From a candidate division LCP-89 bacterium (GTDB lineage: Bacteria > Electryoneota > B3-LCP), in NCBI GenBank assembly GCA_025774735.1, contig JALGZU010000436.1, forward strand, positions 1-5,433: 5,433 nucleotides of DNA, given 5' to 3'. This document shows positions 1 through 5,433 of the stretch, piece by piece (positions within the stretch are counted from its first letter, which is position 1; each line of letters begins with the position of its first letter). The position numbers and the translations under genes were made by a program. Below the pieces are notes generated by a model. The model was not told the DNA's origin and searched no databases. It saw only the letters and a list, made by a program, of their open reading frames with translations.

Positions 1-1
1 C

Positions 2-79
2 ATTTTCAACTTCCTCGTCAAAACCGGAGCTGGGGACATCGGGGAACGGTATCGCGCTCTGTTCGCGTACCTGGCATAA
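2..79 (+). CDS. 3' end of an unidentified protein-coding gene (partial)
   Basis: A reading frame enters from the left edge and ends at TAA 77-79, giving the last ~25 residues (ending ...RYRALFAYLA). I chose this frame because its third codon positions are mostly G or C, like the genes downstream, and because its stop falls 9 bases before the next start. The other two forward frames are also open here, and one of them would stop at TGA 87-89 overlapping the next ATG, so the frame choice is not certain. The peptide matches no family I recognise. Its close spacing suggests it shares an operon with the radical SAM gene. Confidence 0.45.
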   Translation: MFNFLVKTGAGDIGERYRALFAYLA

Positions 80-88
80 AATGCCTTG

Positions 89-2701
89 ATGACCGATATT
101 TCCGAACAGCTCGAACGACACTTTCTTCCCTTCGTCGAGAAACCAGACCGCTACACCGGCTCTGAACCTGGTCTGCCCGAGTTCAGCAAATCACCGGCGC
201 TGCGGGTTGCCCTGGCCTTCCCCGATCTCTATGAGCTGGGGATGTCCTACCAGGGTTTGAGGATTCTCTACCACCTGGCGAACGCCGTGGAGGGCGTAAA
301 CTGCGAACGGGTTTTCATGCCCTGGTTCGACGCGACGGCCCGCCTCAAATCTCTCAATTTTCCCCTTCTCACGTTAGAAAGCAAAATCCCCCTTCACCGT
401 TTCGATTTGCTGGGTATCAACCTGCAGTACGAACTGCATGCCTCGAACGCGCTCGCCATGCTGGAATTGGGAGGGATTCCTCTATTCGCCGCCGAACGCG
501 GCGAGGAGGCTCCGATCGTTCTGGGTGGTGGGCCGCTGGCGTTTCATCCGGAGCCCTTCGCCCCGTTTTTCGACGCCATCGCTGTCGGGGACGGAGAGGA
601 TATTTTCCCAGAGATCCTGACGGTACTGAAGGAGGGCAAACAGCGGGGAAAATCACGAAAGGCGATCCTGCGGTCTCTCGGGGATATAACGGGGGTGTAT
701 CTGCCCGGTTATTACGTTCCGGAGTACTCGAAGAGCGGCGAATACAAGGGACTGCGACGGACCGATGCGGCTCTGCCCACGACGATCCAGGCTCGGGTAA
801 CGCCGGTGCTTTTACCGGAGCACTATCCCGGCGTACCCATCGTTCCGAACCTGGAAACCACGCACAACCGACTGGTGGTCGAAATCGCCCGGGGCTGCAG
901 CCGGGGCTGCCGCTTCTGCGGACCGGGCATGACACACCGTCCGGTGCGGGAGAGACCCGTAGCAGACATCCTCAGCGAAGCCAGGAACGGACTCGAGCGT
1001 ACCGGATATTCGGAACTTTCGCTGCTTTCACTTTCAACGGCGGATTACCGTTACCTCGAGTCCCTGTTGGGTGCGCTCCGACCCCTACTCAAGCATCACC
1101 GCTCCACGCTGTCGTTTCCCTCGCTGAGACCGGACCTCTTCACCCCCCAGATGGCGGACCACGCCGCCTCGGAATCCCGGACGGGGTTAACATTCGCTCC
1201 TGAAGCAGCGACGCCCCGCCTGCGCTCAGTCATCAACAAGGAGACGTCGGACGAGGCGTTGTTGAAAGCCGCAACCCTCGCCTACGAGCGGGGCTGGAAA
1301 GCTCTGAAGCTGTACTTCATGATCGGTCTGCCCACGGAGACGGACGACGACATCACGGGGATGATCGATCTCATCCAGCGGGTTGAAAGCATTTGCAAAT
1401 CCTTCAGGGCTCACAAGCTGAACGTCTCCATTTCGCCCTTCTCGCCCAAACCGCACACGCCGTTCGAATGCGAGACACAACAGGAGCCGGGGGAGATCCG
1501 GCGGAGGCTCTCGCTGCTGAAGACCAGTTTGAGCCGCAACCGCCTGGTAAATCTCGAGATCCACTCGCCTAATGTCTCGCGGATTGAAGCCGCCATCTCC
1601 CGCGGTGACCGGAGGGGGGCCGAGGTCATTCACAACGCCTACCGCGATGGGGCATTGTTTGACGCCTGGACGGACGGCTTTTCGGCGCAACGTTGGGATA
1701 AGGCCTTTTCGCAGGCGGGGCTGGATCTGAAGGCAATATGCGGGAAGATGGATCAAACCAAGCCACTCCCCTGGGATCACATCGCAACCGGCGTCACCCG
1801 TGAGTTTCTCTTAGATGAAGGCAGGGCATCCGCTGCGGGCATATTCACCCCGGATTGCCGGGTTGAGGGGTGTAACCTCTGCGGGTTGGAGCAGCATCCC
1901 GATTTCGCCTGCCCCGAAGTGTCGGATCTGCCCGTTGACGTGCCTGACGACGACGAAACTGTGCTTGCCAGTGCGACTTTTCTGCGCTATCGCTTGACTT
2001 ACCGTCGCGGTGGGGGAATCCGGTTTTGCGCTCACCTGGACGTAATGGGCATCTTCAAACGAGCTCTGCAGAGGCTGGGGGTTCCACTGGAGTTCACGCA
2101 GGGCTTCAAACCGCATATACGCCTGGTCTCCTCGCCGCCGGTAGCGGTGGGATTGACATCTGCGGCGGAGTACCTGGAATTCGGTCTGGGCGGTGAGTGG
2201 GAGTCCGGGCTCCAAGAGGCGTTGCAAGCTTCTCTTCCGACAGGGATTAATGTGATCCATGTCGCAGTTCTGCCGCCGCACCAACCCAGTATCGGGGCAC
2301 TGAACGTGTTCCTCTACCGTGCTGTACCGCTGGATCTGCTGGATACGGAAAGCTGTGACGAAAGAATCAGCAGCCTTCTCGCAGCGGAGCAGATTCCATT
2401 GCAACGTAACAAAGCAGGGAAATCAACCATGATCGATGCACGAGCAACGCTCTGGCGCCTCGAGCGGGATGGAAATTCCGTCTACATCGGCCTGAAGTCG
2501 AGCGGCGGCCCCACGGCTCGCGCGGCGGAGATTCTCGCTTTAATAACGCCGGAGAACGAAGGCGCTCAAATCCCTTCCACCGCTCAGATCATGGCGGATT
2601 GGAGGATCGAGCGAACCGGTATGTGGTGGGAGGTTGACGGAATGAAAATCGACCCGTCAACGGAATCCGCAATGAACCTTGAAACTAAACAGATTGGATA
2701 A
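89..2701 (+). CDS. Radical SAM protein fused to a DUF2344 domain (TIGR03960/TIGR03936-type)
   Basis: A protein of about 870 residues, full length for this fused family. Numbered from ATG 89, the N-terminal ~230 residues have the family's conserved blocks: DLYELGMSYQG near residue 46, then GGGP and GDGE motifs in a region resembling the B12-binding-like folds found before some radical SAM domains. The radical SAM core has the CxxxCxxC cluster at C270, C274 and C277, which would bind a [4Fe-4S] cluster and S-adenosylmethionine, followed by FAPEAATPRLR, KLYFMIGLPTE (GLPTE at 413-417) and a SPFSPKPHTPFE block. A linker contains C590, C595, C598 and C608. From about residue 630 comes the DUF2344 domain (FCAHLDVMGIFKRALQR, FTQGFKPHIR). 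The substrate and reaction are not established; the family recurs near RNase G/E and rplU-rpmA, so a role in RNA or ribosome modification is only an inference. TTG at 86 is an alternative start, and neither start has a clear ribosome binding site. The stop directly abuts the rng ATG. Confidence 0.92.
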   Translation: MTDISEQLERHFLPFVEKPDRYTGSEPGLPEFSKSPALRVALAFPDLYELGMSYQGLRILYHLANAVEGVNCERVFMPWFDATARLKSLNFPLLTLESKIPLHRFDLLGINLQYELHASNALAMLELGGIPLFAAERGEEAPIVLGGGPLAFHPEPFAPFFDAIAVGDGEDIFPEILTVLKEGKQRGKSRKAILRSLGDITGVYLPGYYVPEYSKSGEYKGLRRTDAALPTTIQARVTPVLLPEHYPGVPIVPNLETTHNRLVVEIARGCSRGCRFCGPGMTHRPVRERPVADILSEARNGLERTGYSELSLLSLSTADYRYLESLLGALRPLLKHHRSTLSFPSLRPDLFTPQMADHAASESRTGLTFAPEAATPRLRSVINKETSDEALLKAATLAYERGWKALKLYFMIGLPTETDDDITGMIDLIQRVESICKSFRAHKLNVSISPFSPKPHTPFECETQQEPGEIRRRLSLLKTSLSRNRLVNLEIHSPNVSRIEAAISRGDRRGAEVIHNAYRDGALFDAWTDGFSAQRWDKAFSQAGLDLKAICGKMDQTKPLPWDHIATGVTREFLLDEGRASAAGIFTPDCRVEGCNLCGLEQHPDFACPEVSDLPVDVPDDDETVLASATFLRYRLTYRRGGGIRFCAHLDVMGIFKRALQRLGVPLEFTQGFKPHIRLVSSPPVAVGLTSAAEYLEFGLGGEWESGLQEALQASLPTGINVIHVAVLPPHQPSIGALNVFLYRAVPLDLLDTESCDERISSLLAAEQIPLQRNKAGKSTMIDARATLWRLERDGNSVYIGLKSSGGPTARAAEILALITPENEGAQIPSTAQIMADWRIERTGMWWEVDGMKIDPSTESAMNLETKQIG

Positions 2702-2914
2702 ATGAAAACAAAAAAAGAGATTATTATCAACTCCACCCCTTCGGAGACGCGCATCGCCATGCTGGAGGATCGCGATCTGGCCGAACTGTTCGTGGAACGC
2801 CCTCAGCACGAGCGCACCCTGGGAAACATCTACAAGGGGATTGTGCGCAAGGTCGTTCCCGGGATGCAGGCTGCCTTCGTCAATTACGGGGGTGAGAACC
2901 GACACCGATCGTAG
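2702..2914 (+). CDS. rng: Ribonuclease G, N-terminal fragment (frame broken)
   Basis: The 70 codons encode the start of RNase G: the first strand region (INSTPSETRIAMLEDRDLAE), the NIYKG block, and VVPGMQAAFVNYG, the beginning of the S1 RNA-binding domain. After this the frame runs into seven unrelated residues and TAG 2912-2914. RNase G would normally continue with a Phe-Leu-His...Ser-Asp stretch, which is absent from all three forward frames here. The protein resumes one frame away at 2896-2917. The ATG follows the TAA of the radical SAM gene with no gap and no evident Shine-Dalgarno sequence, so translation is probably coupled to that gene. This piece alone has no catalytic residues and should not be functional. 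It is either one half of a pseudogene or an intact gene damaged by a sequence or assembly error. Confidence 0.85.
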   Translation: MKTKKEIIINSTPSETRIAMLEDRDLAELFVERPQHERTLGNIYKGIVRKVVPGMQAAFVNYGGENRHRS

Positions 2915-2916
2915 AG

Positions 2917-4134
2917 ATGGTGGTCATTGGAGAGGACGGCCAAAAGCGTACGGTACGATCTCCATTGAAGACCAACCAGGAGATCATCATCCAGGTCATC
3001 AAGGAACCGATCGGGCGTAAGGGGCCCCGGGCGTCGTCGCAGATTTCACTTGCGGGACGCTACCTGGTGCTGATTCCCGGTCAGAGCGATTCGGGCATCT
3101 CGAGGCGCGTTACGGATATCGAGGAGAGGCGGCGCCTGCGCAAACTGGTCCGACAGCTTCGGCCGAAGGGATTCGGATTGATCATCCGCACCGTGGCAGA
3201 AAAACACGAACTCAGCGAACTGAAGGGGGACCTTCACGCATTGATGGAGCATTGGAAGAGACTGGAAAAACGGATCCACGCGGAGAAAGCCCCCAGTCTG
3301 ATCTATCAGGATCTGAGCATGGCTTTCAGCGTCGTGCGCGATCTTGTCAGCGCGGATATTTCAAATCTCGTGGTCGATACAAAGCAGCTTTACCGCGAAA
3401 TCGGGCAGTACCTTAAAGAGGTCTCTCCCCAGATCCTGGACACCCTGCACTTATACAAAGGCAAAACCCCGATCTTCGACCATTACAAGATCGAACAGAA
3501 GATTGAGAATATCATCTCCCGCAGAGTGCACTTAGAAGGCGGCGGGCACATCGTCATCGATCTGACTGAGGCGATGGTGTCGATCGACGTCAACTCGGGG
3601 CGCTACATGGGCAGGAAGGATCACGAGGAGAATTCTCTGAAGATCAACCTGCGGGCGGCCCGGGAGGTTACCCGACAACTGCGGCTGCGCGACATCGGCG
3701 GCCTGGTCGTCGTCGATTTTATCGATATGGTCGAGGAGAAAAACCGCCGCAAGGTGTACGACGAGGTGAAAAGGGAGTTGCGGAAGGATCGCGCCAAGAC
3801 CGATATTCTGCCGATCAGTCACTTCGGGCTCCTGGAGATGACCCGGCAGAGATTACGCCCGGCGCTCCTCTATACCTTCAGCGAGCCCTGTCCCACCTGT
3901 CAGGGCACGGGCCTGGTGCCCTCTCTGGAGACCATTATCACGAAGTTGGAACGCTGGATAAGCCGCTATCGCCACGGCACCAAGGACCCCCGCCTGCTCC
4001 TCACCGTGCACCCGGATCTGGCCAAGTCCCTGCGCACCGACCTGAAGGCGCGTTTCCGGCAGCTTATGGTGAAGCACATCATTTACATCAAACTGGAAGA
4101 GGATGCTCGATGTGTAACTTGCGGGAAGCAGTAG
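2917..4134 (+). CDS. rng: Ribonuclease G, catalytic part (continues the split rng)
   Basis: This is the remainder of RNase G, an endonuclease of the RNase E/G family that matures 16S rRNA 5' ends and trims mRNA. Visible in order are the end of the S1 region (IIIQVIKEPIGRKGPR, ISLAGRYLVLIPG), the RNase H-like and DNase I-like regions, and intact catalytic signatures. The two metal-binding aspartates fit DVNSG (D224 of this piece) and VDFIDM (D267); their 43-residue spacing equals that of D303 and D346 in E. coli RNase E. The zinc-link CPTC motif is at C325/C328, again at the RNase E spacing. The frame is open back to TGA 2893-2895, so ATG 2917 is only the first internal methionine and the natural start is the ATG at 2702. 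Both pieces total 475 residues, against about 489 for E. coli RNase G, consistent with a short lost segment at the break. The protein ends in an unusual CVTCGKQ. A terminator follows within 11 nt of the stop. Confidence 0.9.
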   Translation: MVVIGEDGQKRTVRSPLKTNQEIIIQVIKEPIGRKGPRASSQISLAGRYLVLIPGQSDSGISRRVTDIEERRRLRKLVRQLRPKGFGLIIRTVAEKHELSELKGDLHALMEHWKRLEKRIHAEKAPSLIYQDLSMAFSVVRDLVSADISNLVVDTKQLYREIGQYLKEVSPQILDTLHLYKGKTPIFDHYKIEQKIENIISRRVHLEGGGHIVIDLTEAMVSIDVNSGRYMGRKDHEENSLKINLRAAREVTRQLRLRDIGGLVVVDFIDMVEEKNRRKVYDEVKRELRKDRAKTDILPISHFGLLEMTRQRLRPALLYTFSEPCPTCQGTGLVPSLETIITKLERWISRYRHGTKDPRLLLTVHPDLAKSLRTDLKARFRQLMVKHIIYIKLEEDARCVTCGKQ

Positions 4135-4144
4135 AGAACCACCC

Positions 4145-4178
4145 GAGGCGGGGAGACTTTCCCCGCCTCTCGTATTTT
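4145..4178 (+). terminator. Rho-independent terminator after rng
   Basis: A perfect 10-bp stem (GAGGCGGGGA at 4145-4154 pairing with TCCCCGCCTC at 4160-4169) closes a 5-nt loop and is followed by a short T-rich stretch ending in TTTT at 4175-4178. It begins 11 nt after the rng stop and should end the upstream transcription unit before the rplU promoter. The tail is not a pure T run, so efficiency may be moderate. Confidence 0.85.
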
Positions 4179-4230
4179 CCGTCGCCGGCGCAAACAAATC
4201 CCGCCCTTAAACCGAATCAAGAAAAACCGC

Positions 4231-4259
4231 TTGACATATCACTCCTTTTTCAGTATATT
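4231..4259 (+). promoter_or_regulatory. Sigma-70-type promoter for rplU-rpmA
   Basis: A perfect -35 box TTGACA (4231-4236) and a -10 box TATATT (4254-4259) are separated by exactly 17 nt in the only AT-rich stretch of the window, between a terminator and a ribosomal protein gene. Transcription would begin near 4266, giving a leader of about 24 nt. That is too short for a structured ribosomal-protein leader such as the L21 leader of Bacillus, so no such autoregulatory RNA is likely from this start. Confidence 0.87.
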
Positions 4260-4289
4260 TTAATTTCCTAAAATTTAACAGAACCAAGC

Positions 4290-5120
4290 ATGTACGCCAT
4301 AGCAAAAATCGCGGGCAAGCAGTTCCGCATCGAGCCTGATTCAAACATCAAAGTGCCCCGGCTATCCGCCGAGGAGGGCGCCCAGTATGAGATCGCCGAC
4401 ATCCTGATGGCCTCCGACGGAAAAAAGGTGCAGCTCGGTCAGCCGACGCTGCAGGGCATCAAGATCGTGGCCAAGGTGGTTTCGCACGGCCGTGATCCCA
4501 AGATCATCGTCTTCCGCAAGAAACGCCGCAAGGGATTCAAGGTCACCCGGGGGCACCGCCAGGGATACACCCTCTTACATATCGATAAAATCCAGGGTCT
4601 GACGGACAAGGCCGAGAAACCCAAGGCCGAAGCCAGGCCGAAGGCGGCTCCCAAGACGGCCGAGAAGGCGAAAGCTCCCGCCAAACCCAAAGTTGCCGCA
4701 AAACCGAAGCCTGCGGCCAAACCCAAGGCTGCGGCGAAGCCGAAGACGGAAGCCAAACCGAAAGCGGCCGCTAAACCCAAGGCTCCCGCCAAGCCGAAAG
4801 CCGAGGCGAAGCCCAAGCCGGCCGCCAAGGAGAAGGCCCCGGCCAAGCCCAAGACTCCGGCTAAACCAAAAGCTCCAGCCAAACCAAAGGCTGAAGCAAA
4901 ACCCAAAGCTGCAGCGAAGCCAAAAGCCGCCGCAAAGCCGAAGACAGAGGCGAAGCCGAAGGCTCCCGCCAAGTCCAAGGCTCCGGCGCCAAGTCCAAGG
5001 CTCCGGCCAAGAAGGCGACGAAATCAGACAAATCCAAGGGAGAATAAATCATGGCACATAAAAAGGGCGTCGGATCGTCCCGCAACGGCCGGGATTCAAA
5101 CGCGCAATTCCTGGGTGTGA
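4290..5120 (+). CDS. rplU: Ribosomal protein bL21 with long AKPKA-repeat tail (frame broken near its end)
   Basis: Residues 1 to ~102 are a complete bL21, the 50S protein that binds 23S r[19 protein letters not shown] at the start, then [20 protein letters not shown] and the closing HIDKIQ. Ordinary bL21 proteins end about here (roughly 103 residues). This one continues with some 150 residues of Lys, Ala and Pro, including 17 hexads of the AKPKxx type at residues 131-232; the tail is probably disordered and strongly basic. The uninterrupted frame ends at 5120, inside rpmA, after an Arg-rich and then unrelated sequence. That end is almost certainly artefactual: two 20-nt copies at 4968-5007 shift the frame, and the frame of the second copy gives ...[12 protein letters not shown] and TAA 5045-5047, three bases before rpmA. 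The intended gene is therefore 4290-5047, 251 codons if two bases are removed or 245 if one copy is removed. No Shine-Dalgarno sequence precedes the ATG; the leader is A-rich. Confidence 0.93.
   Translation: MYAIAKIAGKQFRIEPDSNIKVPRLSAEEGAQYEIADILMASDGKKVQLGQPTLQGIKIVAKVVSHGRDPKIIVFRKKRRKGFKVTRGHRQGYTLLHIDKIQGLTDKAEKPKAEARPKAAPKTAEKAKAPAKPKVAAKPKPAAKPKAAAKPKTEAKPKAAAKPKAPAKPKAEAKPKPAAKEKAPAKPKTPAKPKAPAKPKAEAKPKAAAKPKAAAKPKTEAKPKAPAKSKAPAPSPRLRPRRRRNQTNPRENKSWHIKRASDRPATAGIQTRNSWV
4680..4985 (+). repeat. 17 degenerate 18-nt repeats encoding AKPKxx hexapeptides
   Basis: Seventeen consecutive in-frame 18-nt units each encode Ala-Lys-Pro-Lys plus two small or acidic residues (AA, AP, AE, TE, PA, TP or VA), with two exceptions, AKEKAP and AKSKAP. 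Units differ at many third codon positions (CCC/CCG/CCA for Pro, AAA/AAG for Lys), so the peptide is kept while the DNA has drifted; most of the array is therefore not a recent expansion. More irregular Lys/Ala/Pro sequence precedes it from about 4600. It lies inside rplU. Confidence 0.92.
4968..5007 (+). repeat. Perfect abutting 20-nt direct repeat causing the rplU frameshift
   Basis: The 20-mer GCCAAGTCCAAGGCTCCGGC occurs at 4968-4987 and again, identical, at 4988-5007. The surrounding array has an 18-nt period, so the spacing of 20 adds two bases and changes the frame. It reads equally well as a 20-nt duplication or as two extra bases (GC) between two 18-nt units. Confidence 0.93.
5037..5042 (+). 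promoter_or_regulatory. Ribosome binding site of rpmA
   Basis: AGGGAG lies 8 nt before the rpmA ATG and forms part of the last codons of the frame-corrected rplU (the SKGE end). This overlap supports both the rpmA start and translational coupling with rplU ending at 5047. Confidence 0.8.
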
Positions 5121-5314
5121 AGTGTGCCGGCGGCCAGCATGTCAAACCGGGCATGATTATCGTCCGCCAGAAGGGCACCAAGTTCCATCCCGGCACGAAC
5201 GTCGGCATGGGCAAGGACAACACCATCTTCGCCAAGGCCGAAGGCGTGGTCGATTTCGGTTCCGGACGAGGCCGGGCTCACCTGGTGAGCGTGTTGCCGC
5301 ACTCAGAAGCCTAA
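5051..5314 (+). CDS. rpmA: Ribosomal protein bL27
   Basis: An 87-residue protein of normal bL27 length. It starts [16 protein letters not shown], the conserved flexible N-terminus that reaches toward the peptidyl transferase centre of the 50S subunit, and continues with [32 protein letters not shown] and a short beta-rich end. There is no extra N-terminal leader of the kind removed by the Prp protease in Firmicutes, so the methionine at 5051 leads directly into the mature sequence. It lies directly after rplU, the usual bacterial arrangement, and should be transcribed from the promoter at 4231. The apparent 70-nt overlap with rplU is due to the rplU frameshift. Confidence 0.97.
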   Translation: MAHKKGVGSSRNGRDSNAQFLGVKCAGGQHVKPGMIIVRQKGTKFHPGTNVGMGKDNTIFAKAEGVVDFGSGRGRAHLVSVLPHSEA

Positions 5315-5362
5315 ATTCCTTCAGAACAGCAAATCACTCCATCCATAAAACCCCATTAACGT

Positions 5363-5367
5363 GGAGG
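5363..5367 (+). promoter_or_regulatory. Ribosome binding site of the malate dehydrogenase gene
   Basis: A full GGAGG lies 7 nt before ATG 5375. The 60-nt gap after rpmA shows no hairpin and no convincing promoter, so this gene may be read through from rplU-rpmA. Confidence 0.85.
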
Positions 5368-5374
5368 CATACAG

Positions 5375-5433
5375 ATGAAAATTTCCGTTATCGGCGCCGG
5401 AAACGTGGGACAGACCACCGCTCACTATCTGGC
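5375..5433 (+). CDS. mdh: Malate dehydrogenase-type NAD-dependent dehydrogenase, N-terminus (partial)
   Basis: The 19 complete codons before the window edge read MKISVIGAGNVGQTTAHYL. This is the first beta strand, the GxGxxG NAD-binding loop (GAGNVG) and the first helix of the malate/lactate dehydrogenase family. The form resembles the lactate-dehydrogenase-like malate dehydrogenases of many FCB bacteria, which interconvert malate and oxaloacetate in the TCA cycle. Lactate dehydrogenase cannot be excluded, because the substrate-determining loop lies beyond the edge. The start is supported by a strong GGAGG. Confidence 0.8.
   Translation, partial: MKISVIGAGNVGQTTAHYL

Noticed and set aside
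417..935. Minus-strand open frames within the radical SAM gene, here and at 1226-1780 and 1811-2404
   Set aside because: They lie fully antisense to a well-conserved protein in GC-rich sequence, show no recognisable domain, and have Arg/Pro-rich composition typical of shadow frames.
2888..2892. G5 run as the site of a simple homopolymer error or programmed slip in rng
   Set aside because: Changing frame at this run would bring TGA 2893-2895 into frame, so the shift must lie after 2895; it also would not restore the missing S1 segment.
4439..4978. Minus-strand open frame of 179 codons rich in Phe, Gly, Ala and Leu, resembling a membrane protein
   Set aside because: It is the exact antisense of the AKPKA repeat of rplU; its [10 protein letters not shown] pattern is just the complement of the repeat, and it has no ribosome binding site.
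4680..4985. Possible CRISPR-like or intergenic tandem array
   Set aside because: The units are in-frame coding repeats without spacers, inside rplU.
4968..5007. Programmed ribosomal frameshift in rplU
   Set aside because: No slippery heptamer is seen, and the exact duplicated 20-mer explains the shift at the DNA level.
4693..5061. Plus-strand Arg/Pro-rich open frame of 122 codons inside the rplU tail
   Set aside because: A shifted reading of the same repeat array, open only because the repeats contain no stop codons in that frame. Its last codons do coincide with the correct end of rplU, which explains its length.
5315..5374. Terminator or promoter between rpmA and mdh
   Set aside because: No inverted repeat with a T tract and no good -35/-10 pair is visible in these 60 bases; only the ribosome binding site is supported.

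Overview
The window looks like an ordinary chromosomal housekeeping region of a moderately GC-rich bacterium, with every gene on the + strand. In order it holds: the last ~25 codons of an unidentified gene (2-79); a large fused radical SAM/DUF2344 protein (89-2701); ribonuclease G in two pieces (2702-2914 and 2917-4134); a strong intrinsic terminator (4145-4178); a near-consensus housekeeping promoter (4231-4259); ribosomal protein bL21 with a very long Lys/Ala/Pro tail (from 4290); bL27 (5051-5314); and the first 19 codons of a malate dehydrogenase-type gene (5375 to the window end).

The layout suggests two transcription units. The first carries the unknown gene, the radical SAM gene and rng, packed with 0-10 nt gaps, and ends at the terminator. 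The second starts at the promoter and reads rplU, rpmA and possibly mdh, because no hairpin is seen between rpmA and mdh. The genes relate to RNA and ribosomes: RNase G processes rRNA and mRNA, bL21 and bL27 are large-subunit proteins, and the radical SAM protein has no established function but its family recurs beside RNase G/E and rplU-rpmA.

Two core genes have broken reading frames. In rng the frame changes between 2896 and 2911, and the S1-domain stretch that normally carries a Phe-Leu-His...Ser-Asp motif is absent, so roughly 30 nt appear to be missing. In rplU two perfect abutting 20-nt copies (4968-4987 and 4988-5007) sit in an otherwise 18-nt periodic array and throw off the frame. 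Restoring it gives a lysine-rich end and a TAA three bases before rpmA. Two such lesions within 2.3 kb of near-essential genes suggest assembly or sequencing error, or a metagenomic consensus, more than two true mutations; the sequence alone cannot decide.

Taxonomy is uncertain. The gene order and the MDH N-terminus would suit an FCB-type lineage (Bacteroidota/Ignavibacteria/Caldithrix/KSB1-like) or a related uncultured phylum, but this is a low-confidence impression from memory. I found no RNA gene, CRISPR array, mobile element, defence system or clearly new multi-gene system. The most unusual true feature is the histone H1-like tail on bL21.
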